NCBI GenBank assembly: GCA_034440635.1
Contig: JAOTON010000975.1
Span: forward strand, 186,001 to 250,000
Length of the DNA: 64,000 bases
Source: Lepas anatifera
Lineage: Eukaryota > Arthropoda > Thecostraca > Lepadidae
Direction: 5' to 3'
A program made the translations under genes and the position numbers. Positions 11,501 through 25,000 of this stretch are shown here, piece by piece. How positions within the stretch are numbered: position 1 is the first letter of the stretch; the number at the start of each line of letters is the position of its first letter. The notes below the pieces were generated by a model. That model saw only the letters and a program-made list of their open reading frames with translations. It was not told where the DNA came from and did not search any database.

Positions 11501-13087
11501 TACCCTTTGATGCAGGGTTGAGGTACCTGTGGCTGGTTACGTAACCCTGCCCCTGTAGGAGAAGGGGCTCCCCCTGTAGGAGCACTCTGGTCTGAACTCG
11601 ACCCTGGCACTGGGGGATTCACAGCACACACTTGTCCATCCACAACATTGACACGTAACAGCTCCATCAAATCAAGTCCCATAAGGGGAACACCCTTCTG
11701 AACTATGTACACTTTCACAGGCTTTGTACAGCCCTCTATTTTCACATCAGCAATGCCAAGAACTGAGAGTTTGTTACCAGAGTAACTGTGGAGCTTCACA
11801 TCAGTGGGACAAAGAAACTCGGGGTCTCCACCCCACACATCCAATGGTAGCAGTGTAACAGGGCTACCTGTATCCACAACAAAGGTCACAGTCTTACCAT
11901 GAACCTTCACGTCTTTGGTCAGGTGTGAGCCAGCAGCACGTACAGACATTAATGTCACTGTACTTACAGTTTTAGTAGATTTACACACTCTGGCAAAGTG
12001 GTTTACTTTACCACACTTAGCACATGACTTGCCTCTTGCTGGACATGCACTGTCATTAGGATAATGATCAGCAACGGCTCCGCACCCATAACACACAAAA
12101 CCTGGCCCTGGAGGGGCACGTGTAGTGTCAGAATGTGGCTTCACCTTTGGGCTGTATCCCTTATGTGAACTAGCCTGCCTGCCTGTAGGCAGACGCTCCT
12201 TGAACGAAGGCTTGGGTGCAGGATTCTTCCTGACGAGGTTACTTGAAGTTGAAATTGGGGCAGTCATACTTCTCGCTTCTTCATGAGAGCGTTCATAAGC
12301 TTCTGACAGAGAACTGACTTGCTCCAGAGTGAGCTTGGGATCCTGAAGGAATCGTTCACGCAGGTGGGGGTGTACCGTAGCCTCTACCACCTGGTCTCGA
12401 ATCATTTCATCAGTCAGGGAACCAAACTGGCAGGAGGTGGAGAGGGACCGTAGGTCAGCTATGTAGTTGGCTGTGCTCTCCCCTACCTCCTGACGACGCT
12501 GGCGGAACTTGAAGCGTGAGGCTATGGGGTTGACTTGTGGCGCAAAGTGACCGTCTAGTCTCCGCATAGTGTAGTCGAAAGCGGATTCCCCATCCAGCTT
12601 GGCTGTCTCAGGTAAGGAGCGAAAGATTCTCTGACCCTCCGGCCCCAGGCAGTGGAGGAGTAGAGCAACCTGCCTTTCATCTGAAAAGGTGTTGCCTCCA
12701 ACTGCCATCATGTATGTATTAAATGAAAACTTCCATTGCGAGAAAGGCATGGGCGGACGCCCAGGATGCGGCAGAAATGGCGCGGGCGCATGTATTCCGT
12801 CCATTTGAACAGCGAAAGTAGGGGCGGCGGCGAAGAATGCAACTGTAACTTGTAGTTAATAATGTAATTGTGTATGTAAATACTTGAAATGTAATGTAAT
12901 TCACGTGTATCTCATACTGGTCGCCATGTTCTATCCTCTAAGATAGATAAACACATCCGCCGTCCATGCTGTTTATTTTAAGAAGCCCCCGTGAATTGGC
13001 CACTCGAACAGAGACCACAAACACACCGAAGTCCTCTAAGCCGGAGGACTTCTAGAGGTTTAAACCCTCTGAACTGAGGACACAACA
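8529..13087 (-). mobile_element. Complete young Gypsy LTR retrotransposon (4,559 bp)
   Basis: The element is bounded by two 161-bp LTRs (8529-8689 and 12927-13087) that read identical base for base. It is flanked by the 5-bp duplication TAAAT at 8524-8528 and 13088-13092. In minus-strand sense the order is 5' LTR, primer site, gag, protease, reverse transcriptase, RNase H, integrase, polypurine tract, 3' LTR, which is the Gypsy order. There is no envelope gene. Identical LTRs imply recent insertion, yet pol carries two single-base frameshifts. The total length is short for a Gypsy element. Confidence 0.95.
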
Positions 13088-16000
13088 TAAATATTCTGTC
13101 AAAGAGCACATTGGTTATTTCCACATCATGCTTCCGAATATCATCGCGTTCTAAACCATTTCCAGCAGATTAACCGAAAAATCAACTCGAATGACCCCGA
13201 AACTTCCCCGATTATGGCACGGTAGATCTGACATGGAAAATGTCGATACTTACAAGCAAATACACATGTATCTCACACGCTTAAGTCTAGAACCGCAAAG
13301 AAAGACAACATAAGGAAAAAACGCGTACGACCTCCTGCAAATGAACTGGGTAGTCCTGAGGAAAAGATCTCACTCAAGACAGAGACTCAAACTCTTGAAA
13401 AATATAATGATTCACCCCTAGAATTGCGAACCGTAAACACCTCTTCAGGAGAATGAGAATTGGTGATATCATTCTGCAGTGTACACATCGGTTCCAAACT
13501 ACAGCGAAAGAACTATACATATAACACCATATAACACCTTACATACATGCAAAAACGTGGTTCGGACACTTCATACAGAATGTATGAATGACACTTCATA
13601 CAGGTTGTTACAGTACAATACAATAGTTACAATAGTTACAGTACAATACAACAAGCAGTAGCAATTCTAATACAACGACTTCCCGCGCAAAACCCCTCTG
13701 ACCGGGGTCACGCTCAAGGATTTAGTACGTGAAACCCATATCCACTACCAGTTACGAGCCGGAGCGCACCCGACTAGAAACACTCAAATACTTCCTGTTC
13801 GGACGATTCGCCTTATGCGCCGCCCTCAGACTTAGCGTTTTACACCGCTGGTGCAGCTGTAGCCGAATGAACGTGGCCATCAAACTACGCTCAGCGCCGT
13901 GCTCGCATGTCGCAGACGCGATAACGGCATACTGGCTGGTGGCAGCGATGGAATCCAAAAAGCTTGGCCAGCACGTGCTGTCCAAGCATCACACTGTCCT
14001 GATGCGTTTGCACGATACCATACGCTGCCTCTACAAGCTCGTACAGTGCAACACTGGGCAGCTTCAAGTTACCCACGTCTGTTTCATCCAGACCGGTGAA
14101 ACTTTTCATGGCGGTTAACGTCTCCCTGTCGCACACAGCCTGCTGACGGCCCTCAGTAAGAGCGGTATGACACTGAGCACAGCTGTGGGAGGCTTCCGCT
14201 GTCCTGACCAGGTACCCAGCTACATAGGTGAGCACCTTGCTCAGAACAGCATCAACCTCCACAGCGTCACTCACCGTTGGCGGATTCATGTCCAACCTCA
14301 CTTTCGGCAGAACATTGCTGACTGTGGTGCGCGCGGCTAGCGAGCTGAGAGCTGCCATCAGCTCATCACAGTCGGGTTCACAGTTGCTTAGAGCTGAAGG
14401 TCGCAGGGCACTATTGATCGCACTCTTTCGGTACGCGTGCCGGAACTGCGTAGGGTCAGGCAGGTAGTTTCCACCGTTAACTTGGCGGATCACAGAGAAG
14501 AAGTTCTCCAGCCCATCTTGGTTAAGTCGCCGGGTGCACAGCGGGCTGTGAGGCTTCACACGCTCCCAAAAACATTGCACACTTCGTATCGTTAGCAGCA
14601 TGCCATAGACACTATCAGGTAGCCGTCCCAGTGGCACTTCCCAGCGCCCAATCCAGTCTTCCGCTTCTCTCATCAGCCGCAAATGGTTTCCCTCCGTTTT
14701 AGAACTGAACGCTCGACGGTTCGGACAGGGGTCGAACTGCTGGCTGCTGTTGAGAACATCGAACAAATTGTTCAGCATCAGCAGCCACTTGGCGGTCGCC
14801 TCACAAGCGCTGTGCAGAAGTCCTGCGGGATAAATGAAGGTGAAGGAAAGAAGGTGTAAGGATGAAAGCGCCGGGGCCGGGCGGGGTGGCTCTGCTGGCG
14901 GCGGAGACGTTCTACCTCGGCGTCGGCGGCGGCACCCGGGCCTTCGAGAGTGTCGTCGCTTCCAACAGCAGGTTTACGTCGGCGTTGGTCTTCTCGACGC
15001 AGCTGGGTTTGCAACGTTTACAACGTGAAAGGGTTTGCAACGTGAGATCCTTCGCCTGAAACGGGCATGACGAAGACCACAACGTGCTGCTTGGCTTTGG
15101 CGTCTTGACCCTCGCTAGGAGTGGAAAAAGGATCGCGGATATAATCGTATAAATTGAGTGCCATCAGTGGTCTGGTCTTCAAACCACTGCACAGTCTTCT
15201 AACGGAGGCCAAAATGGGGACATTATTCGAATTTCTGACTATTTTTAAACTGCTTTTGATGTTTGCAACTAATAGCAAAATGATCAATGTCAGAAAAAGT
15301 CAAACAAAAAAAATGTGAGATCTTTGAAATCGACACAACAAGGCATCAAACTGCTGCCTTTGAATCTCTCGCCACACAACACGACAAAAGCCAAGAGCAA
15401 TGCTCTTTTTCGGTGCTTTTTTGAAGGCTAAGAAAACGTGCAAGATGAGACAAATCAGGGTGCATCAGAAAAGCTTAAGGCATGAATAATATGATACTGC
15501 AAACGGTTTTCTCCAGTCATCGATACAATTAAATTTGGATAGCAAAATATGTACCCTATATATTTCACATACACTTTGAGACTATGTCAATTGTCGATAA
15601 GCATACAAAAAATTGCGTCGCCTGCCCCACCCTGAGATCACTTCTAAACTATGGCAAGATGTTTCGTCTACCTGCCCTGCAAGTTTCAGCTGCGTCACGC
15701 TGCGGCAGTGGTGGTGGCGACATATTATACAAGGGCATGTCGCGCGCGCTGCCGGCGGGCCGTCGGCGAGATATGCCTGGATGCTTGGAGGGAGGTGGGC
15801 CGGGGCACTGCGAAAATACAGTGCATTGGTTACAATGAGTTGAATGAGCACTTGTTGACCATGCTTGTCGACTTCTTTTTTAACCTAATGTCGTTGATGT
15901 CTCCACTCAATAATTGTGAAAAAGTGCAGGGGTTACAGTATGGGAAAACCGAGCTTTCAATTGATGTCTCAGTACACTAGCATACCCAGAACCACTTCGT

Positions 16001-19000
16001 AGAATCGCAGCTAGTATTTGAACAGGCCCTTGTCCGACCTCACGATGAGGTGAGAACCGAGATACAAAAATTAACCCTTCCTCGTTTGCCAAGTGTGTGT
16101 GATCCTTCCTCCTAGTGTGTGTGTGTGAAATACATGTATGGTTCCAAAGGGACAGCGCGTCCAATGCTGTGAACGAAGAAGTTTGTAATATGGAAAATAC
16201 ACAAACAGAAGACTGCACGTCATTCCAATAACGAATCCGCAGGGACGATAAAAGGAAGCAAACTGAGCAAAGAAAAGACAACGTCCCGGGGGAACATTTA
16301 TAAATATTCATACCTCCGAGAACATACAATCATACTTTAGATGTCTCGCATATTTGCCACAACAGGTAAGAGATAATCCAACCAAATGTTTCAAACACAA
16401 AAACGTGCCAAACGACAAAACAATCCCAAGCTGAAAAACATACACAAACACGGCGTAGGGCAATAGATTTTGGAATGTCTGCAAGATTAGTTTCGGCTCA
16501 CATTGCACATTGGGGAAATTAGACGATACATTTCGTACGAAGTCCTCTTTTGCAAATGCACACAATTAAGCTTGGAAAGTAACTTCCAGCCAATGATTTA
16601 ATGACGGTGAGCTCACTGCCATTCTCTGAATATCACAGAAGCGTAAAGTAGGAACAAGTCATTACTTTTATACCTACCACAGTTGATGTACAGCTGGATG
16701 CCACACGCTACCGATCGGCTGATGACTTGAGTAGCAAACTTGACCTTCATTTTCTTGAAGGGTCCCAGGTAGACATGATGCTGCCTGAGTTTGGGCGCGG
16801 CACGAATCTCACGCGGGGCATCTTCTTCAAAGAACTTCCGGATGTGCTCCCAGCTCACACGGCAGCCATCCACACGAATGTCCTGCTTGAACAGGCAGTT
16901 GCGCAGGTTCTTAACCAGATGAGGCGGGTCATACAGTGCAATAATGGGTACGTCATCTACTTCGAAGGTGGGCTTCTGTGCAGACACATGCAGGTGTTTG
17001 GTGAACAGCTGCTGGTTGGTCTTTCCCATGTCACACACTGTGGCGATGACGTCCAACCCAGCCTCCCGAGCTTTACGGACGCACGCAAACGGCAAATCTT
17101 TGAGCACTGCTGCTGGTGTCGGCCCTGAGCTGTAGCAAAAGCCAACAGGCTGCTTCCACTTCTGTGTTACACCACGAAGCATGAAAGTCAGTGCGGAGTC
17201 AGCTACACGGCGCGTCTTGCCCATGGGACCAAAGTTTTCATATCCTTCGACGAAGTCCTCGCCGCGATGGTACGTCAGCTTTGGCTTCAGTTGCACTTCG
17301 TCAAATGATAAAGTCACCATCCGTTCACTCTCGGATGCAGAAGACATCTTGCTTTTTAAGATGCCAAATAAGGCATCCTGAAAGCCAGGAGTCATCTGTA
17401 TGTGCTGCATCCTTCTTTGCAGGACGCGAGGACTTGGCAGCACAAATCGTGCCCTCAGATGGCGGTATGATCTCGGGCCCTGGTAAAACAGAGCTAAGCT
17501 CTCTCCGAGCTCTTCGTCAGTGAAGCGGTGTCCCCGTGCGACTTTGCCAGCATTTTTTACTTGCATTTTCAGGAAGGTCATGGTCTTCTGAGGAAGAAAA
17601 GTAGCAAGATGTGCAAGAGCCGATTCTGATGCATCTATCTTCTTCTGTTTCGCCGTCTCTCGGAGCTTCAAACGCAGTCGACGCTCCCTGCTTCGGTATT
17701 TATTTACCGCCTTTGCTTGCGAAATGACCTTAGTGAGGCGCTCTATAGTTTTAACGCCCACGCCATCACTTGTGCCTGGTTCACGTTCGTTTTTTTTCTT
17801 CTGGGGCCACGTTTTCTTCATTTTCTTCGCAGATCACGTCTTCTTGAGCGAAAATGATGTCATAGCCAGTCCAGTCCATCGAAGGTTGTGGTGGCTCTAA
17901 AAGGAAAAAATAGTAACTTAAATGTACTTTTCACCACAATGTAAAAGGTATGATTATTCATACTTTCATTCATTTTCCAGCCAGGCAAAAATCGTTACTC
18001 TGGCAGTGTGTATGAAAGGCAATCCAAAGTGGTAACTGAATTAATAATACAATAGTCAGAATTTACATAAAACATATACGTCATGGAACACACATTTTGG
18101 AGATCTTTCAAACGACACCAAAAACTCCAAAATAAAAAATCATTGATTTATGGCCTTTTGGCTTTCCACAGATGATATACGGCGGCATTTCGCTGTCATT
18201 TTCTGGCGCTGTCAGAAAACTCCGGAAAGGGTGTTGAAATACTCCGCCTTCCTCCACTGGGTCGACAGTTTAACGAAACTTTTTTTACTTTTTAGTATGC
18301 ATCTTATTCCTGACATACTATGCTGGGCCAATCCACGCCATTTCAGCACAGGCCTTACACCCTTATAACTCAGATTCTCGTCAAACTTTGTCCATGGGGT
18401 TATCGGCAGCCCAGAACACGCCTGAGACATTTTTGGCTCACTAGGTGCAACGGCTCAGGATTTATAGCCTCCGGCAATATTACCCTTTGCCGGCGCAGCA
18501 GTTTCCTCTACAGCTATTTTATCCAATTAGAATAATGATGAAAGGGTAAAATTATATATATATTTTTTAGAATAAGCCCTTCAACGCAACGGTGACGATT
18601 TCAAAATATTTTATTTCCATTGAAAGAAGTTGTAATTATTCAACGATTTTAAGTAGTTTTAAAAATGTTCTTCAGCGTCGATTTGAAAACTGACCATAGC
18701 ACGTAAAAGGGCACGTCTCGGAGTATAAACACGCGCCCCGCTGGGGGCGAAATTGGCCCCTCCTGGTTTTTCCCAGATAGCTCAAAAACAAAGAGACGCA
18801 GAACAACGAAACTTACGGTACCTTATCCCTCATCAATTCCGGGGAGACAGTATAGACGGTATGGAGTTAGAGATTAGAAATGTTAGATTTGGATGGTAGA
18901 TTGAGAGTAGTTATATGGGCAGAGTTCAAAGTTAGGTAACGAGGAATAAGTGGTGCAGCCAAAAAGAGACGGGAAGGCAAGTTTAGCCCGTCTGCGGCCC

Positions 19001-22000
19001 TTGATGGCCATTCAACTTGAGAACTCAAATTTGAGTGTTTATCATGTTTTTTTTAACAACCACTCTCTACCGGTGCAATTCAGATGGGGAGTTTTTGTAA
19101 TCGGACGGGGTGGGAGAACATCAATAAAGAAAAAGACAGAAGTGAGTACTCAATAGGAGATGTGAAATGTTGCCCCCCCTCTCACACACACACATACACG
19201 CACACACAAGCTATCATGTTGACTCAGATACACAATATTACTCTGTATCATTAATTACATTACAAGGACTCTGCACAAAGAAGGTGTAAGGAAAGACGAG
19301 TTGCGTGCCCTACCTATACATCTTGTAACGTGAAACACTCATGACGGGTTACAAGTGCCCACACGACCTCTCCTTTATTTACAAGGGAACATAGCAGATG
19401 CACGTACGCTAGCATAGCTAGACAAGACAGAGCTCCGAGAGAATAAGGCAGTGGGAGCCATGAGTGGAATGGTAGGTCAGTATTGGTCAATAAATATCTT
19501 TTTTACTATTTTTTTAACGAAGCAGGGCTGAGAGGGACGTCGGTAATATCTCTTATTCTAGTCGCTAGATCGTTGTTCCAAGCTCTAGGAGCTGCTATAA
19601 AGAGGGAGAATGTTCTATACAGGAACGAGGTGAAAGGGACGTCAAAGTGTCTCGGTTGCCTGGCAAATCTCTCTCTGTTTTGTACAATGGGTGTGAATTT
19701 GGATGCAAGGGCCCTTGGAAGGGTGCCTGACAGGTATTTTTGGAGGACTTGTAGTTGATAGATTTTTACTAGGTCGGTAATTTTGAGAATATTATATTTC
19801 CTGAAGATGGGACTGGATGGAGCTATACGGTCTGCAGAGTCAATGATCCTAACCACTCTTTTCTGTAAAATTTCTAGTCGGTTTAGTTTAGAGGGATATG
19901 TTGACCCCCAAACCTGAATTCCGTAGGAGAGATGTGGTAATACTAGAGAGTTATATAGCAAAAAGAGGTGCTCAGGCTTCAGGAAGCATCTTATCCTGGC
20001 TATGAGGCCTATATTACGGGAAACGGAGTTTTTGACATTTCTTATATGGGAGTCCCATCTAAATTTCTCATCAATCATGATTCCAAGGTATTTAGTAGCA
20101 GACCTGCGAGTGATGGGCTCATCATTGATGGTTATGTGTAAGTCTGGTTCATCAATTTACTGGAGAACAACTGGTACGAAGATTTTGAAGCATTTACTGT
20201 TAGACGATTACTGGACAGCCAAGCAGCAATTTTGGGAAGATTGGTGTCGATGGTTGTTTGTAGATCAAGGTGATTTGAAGCAGTGAAGACAACAGCTGTA
20301 TCGTCAGCGAATTGGAAATAGCGGCAGGAGTCAGAGGAGGCATGCAAATCATTGATGTAGAGAAGGAAAAGGTATGGCCCAAGAATAGAGCCTTGAGGCA
20401 CGCCAAAACACATTTTTTGTAGGTTTGAGACTGATGAGTTAAATTTGACATTTTGGATCCGATCACTTAAATATGATGAGAGAATTGTTTCTAAAGCCAT
20501 ACTTTCTAACTTTTTTAATAGAATATGGTGATTTACTGTGTCGAACGCTTTTGAAAAATCCAAGTAAACGGTAGCCGAAACATGTTTGTCTGATAAATTG
20601 GAGGTGATGTGGTCATGGAGGAGAGCTATGGGCATATAAGTACTGTTATGTTTCCGGAATCCAAACTGGTGGTCACTAAGTATATCTTCTGTTTGAATGT
20701 AGTTAGATAGTTGGAGAAACACAATACGTTCTAGTATCTTCGATAGAAGATTAAGAAGGCTGATAGGGCGGTAGTTATTAAAGAGGCGAGGGTCACCTGC
20801 TTTATAGATGGGGACGACCATAGCTCTTTTGAAAGCGGAAGGGAAGATACCGCCTACCAGACAAAGATTAAACACATGGTGCAAATAAGGAGCTAGTACC
20901 TGAGCTAGGGCCTTTAATATTTTTTGGAGTAAGTAGGTCTGATGAGGTAGAGGAGCAGTCAAGTTCTTGAATGATAAATAGTATAGTCGGGATGTCTGTC
21001 GATTCGAGAACAAAGTTTCTAGTAGGCGTTGGGAAGTCTGTCAGGTATGACATGGGATCAATGTCAGAGTTAGGTACACTGTCGTCCAGCTTGGAGGCGA
21101 TGGAACTTAAGTAATCATTAAATTTGTTTGCAATTTCTGTTGGCGAGCTGACAGGGATATCATTGTACAAGAATTGATTGGGTAGATTATTGTTGCTTTT
21201 ACTTCTATGGATCAAAGACGATAATACTTTCCAAAGCTTTGCAGGGTTTGATTTGAATTCTTCAAGTTTACGCTCGTAATACTGTTTTTTGGCTCTACGG
21301 ATGAGACTGGATAACCTGTTCCGGTATGTTACAAAGTTCTGTCTATTTGTTGTGCTGGGTTCCTGAACTGATTTTTTATGTAATTTGTTTTTTGTATTGA
21401 TACTTTGCAGTAGGCCAAAGGAAATCCATGGTTGGATTGGCCGATTTCTTCTGTCAATCTTTTTGTTGCTGCATTTTTCTATTTCTGACAAAATGGTGGT
21501 TGTTAAGACCTCAGAAGCTGTTTCTGGGTTGGTCAGATTCAGTACAGGATTGAGTTTTTGCGAAAGGGCTCGTTGCAGTATGTTTATCTTTCGAAAATCA
21601 AAGCTTAATTGTGTTTTGGCTTGTGACTGCTTAGTACATTTATTGGAGATATTTATGGTGAGCGAAATGGGAGGGTGGTCACTAGTATCTGAAAGGAAAA
21701 CGTCAGACTTTTCTATAATGGAGGCGTCATTGCAAAAGAAGTTGTCGATCAAAGTAGAAGATTCAGCAGCAATTCTAGTTGAGAGAGAAACACAAGGATA
21801 GAGGCCAAGAGCTGCAAAAGTATTTAAGAAGAGAGCTGGTTGGGGAAGTGTTTGATGTTTTAGGAGGTCTACGTTAAAGTCACCGCCAACTATGCACATT
21901 TTAGCCTCTAGGTTTATTAAATTCATTACAGGTTCAACATAATCTAAATAGTCTGACAGAGGAAAGGAAGGTGATCTATAAGAAGCCCCGATTATAATGT

Positions 22001-25000
22001 TTTTTTTCAGGGATCCTAAGTTCGATGAAAACAGATTGGAATTCTAATTTAGCACTTTCTAAGTCATATCTCCTTATGTATGAGAGAGAGCTGTGAACAA
22101 ATATTGCAGAGCCCTTGCCTCTGTGGTGAGGCGGAGAAAGGGCCTCACGTCTATAATTTGGAAGTTTGTATAGTTCAGTCATCGATGGGTCTAGCCAAGT
22201 TTCAGATAGCAGAATAAGGTTTGGTTTTCTGGGGAGCAAATGAAGTAAGAGTTCTAACTTATCATAGTTTTTAGGCAGGGATCGTATGTTCACATGCAAT
22301 ATATTTATCTTTTGATCATAACAAGATTGGGATGAGAGAGAATTCAAAACCTTCAGATCCTTATATTTACAAGTATCCAATATTGCCTTAAAAGATGCAT
22401 CCTGAAGGTCATCAGTATTATTAGGACACACAAAATCAAAAGAAAGCCTCGCAGCAATTTTTTTAGGAAGTACTCTACTAAGAAATGAAGTATAAATGTG
22501 TCAATGGAAATAAGGACGAGAACAAAGTAGGAGGTACTAAACACAGAAGTGATGCAAAAAAGAAAACAGTACAATGAGAGCAAACAAATACAAGTTAACA
22601 AATGGAGACTAACAATTAAGAATTAAAGTAGGTAACGATAAGTAAGAAACAGTTTTCTAACCTAGGTATAGAGGGAGGATTGGAAAAAAGGAACTGAAAA
22701 AAACAAGTGGGGAAGGACCCTTATCTACGCTCTACAGCAGACACAGGTTCAAGTTCCAAATGTTGCTGGACCAACTGTAGATGAAATAAGAGAATATCTG
22801 AGAGTACACATGATAGGACAGGTAGAACACACTGAGGAGTCTCTACACTGGGCCAGGACCAAGCAGTCAGCTAAACTTGTGGGGCGGAGGGTGCACAGCT
22901 CGACCACTTCTGCTCCTTCCTTGACTCAATGAGGCGGACGGCAGAGAGTCCTCAGTTATCCCACAGGGCTCAGGGTGAGGAGTTCCCTGGTCAGTAACAG
23001 CGGTTGGCTGGGATGAAGCAGGTTTAGAGAGAGGTGAGTCTGTTGCAGCGGCAGCTGGCTCAGAGCCCATAGAGGCTGGTATTGAGATTGAGCGATCACG
23101 GAATCCCACAGGTCCAGACTGATCCAGGCCCACACCAGGTGATGAGGGGTCAGCACAGGGCAAGATCTCATCTGAAGATGAGACAGGGAGGTCAAGCGGT
23201 GGAGTGGGACTAGCTACATTATGGCCCTGAGGGGCAACCCGCCCACCCTCTGCAGGACGATTGTTTGAGGCTCCTGTGGGAATACTCAACACAACCGGTT
23301 TCCCCGACCCCGCATATGCACCCTGAGGAGGGCTGGCTCCAGCAGAGGAGGTGCCTCTAACCGTAGGTCCATCACCACAAGGGGCGGAGTCAGCCTGAGG
23401 GCCCAGTCTGGCAGTGGGCAGGGTTTCCACCCCAGTCATGTTGGTAGCAGCAGCCTGCGGGTTGATCTGAGTGGAGGAGAGTCGCTGAGTGGGGCTTCTG
23501 TGCTGCAGAGAGGGAAGCTTTGCTTGGGGTTTTGAGCTTGGGCGTGCCCCTGAGCGAGGAGCCTTATCAGGCATACTCCGGCCTTCTGGATTACAAAGGG
23601 CCAGGATGTCTTCCCTGGTGCTGCCAACCTGGACCTCGATAGCCCGCGATGCACCCTTGGGCTTTATGAATATCTTGCCCTTGTCAGTGTAGTGTGTTTG
23701 GAGGGGGGACTTGTCTTTCGGGTGATGTAGGGCTTTAAGGATCTTAACCACCTCCAGTCGTTCAGAAGTGAGGCTCTCATGAATTGCCAGGCCTGGTTTT
23801 AAGGGTCTGACACGTTGCCTGTACACTGTCTCCCTTTCAGCAAGGTTAACAAACCTAAGAAGGACAGTGTTGCGATTGCGAAGGCGGTGGCAGGCTGATA
23901 TGGCGAGTGGGTGAATTGAGATCCCCAAGAATTCCCTGATCAACATCAGGATCCCAGCCTTGGTGTCCTCCCCCGGTCGGTATTCGGGGATTGCACCACC
24001 AGACAGCAGTAAGGTTGACAGCCGGCTGTACTGGGCCTGGACCTCCACTGCCGACTGCAGTTTAGTGTGGCTGTCCGAGATGGCAGAGCACATGGAGTTC
24101 ACTGACGAGAGGTCAGATTGGAGAATGGAGTACTTTGCATCAACGGATGCCAAATTGGTCTCCACCGCTTCTCTTCTTTCGATATTCTCGGAAACTACAA
24201 ACTGAAGCCCTTGCAGCTCAGATTTTAGGGCTGAGACACATTCCTTAAGCTGTTCAATCTCTCTTCTTAGCTCAGTGTTCTCCTCAGTAAGGCGATCGAA
24301 GCGTGAATCTATATACTTGGAATTGGCTGGAGCCATGTTGGAACCTCCTAGTCACAGGTAAACCACAAGAGTATGCCAATACGGGGCCAAAGGATCAAAT
24401 GTACTCCAAGCCTGAGATACAGGGCAGAAGGTCCAGCAACAGACGGAAGCCCACCTATTCCCTACATATCATTGCGCGTAAGAGGGGGACTGCTAGCCGA
24501 GCGTCTACCCACCTGAGTGTTCACGTACTCGGGGCCCTTCACGGACAAAATCGGCCGGGTTTTTAGTGCCGGGGCATTCCACGACAAATCGACAAGTGCT
24601 TGACACCCGACCATTTTTTATTTTGACGAAACTTTGTCTATAGGGTTCTCGCTTGCCCTAAAGACGATGGTGACCTCGGTAGATCCCTACGGCGAACGGT
24701 TCAGGAGATATAGCCTCGGGCATTTTGGAGGAAGCGCCATGTATAACATTTTTTGAAGTGCTGTAGCTCATAGGCTATCAATGGAAACACATAAAAACCA
24801 CACATCGTTGTGACCGCAATAAACTGTTCTACAATCTGGCTATCTCAGATTTCCCAAAAAAATAATTTTATTTTTTGTTTTCACGTCATCAATTTTTCAA
24901 TTTTGTAACAATACCCCTAGTACATTAAAAAATTGCAACTTTTTTAGTGGCAAATTGAGATCAAACAATTTTGTTCCCACAGGCAAAAAATTAAAATGGT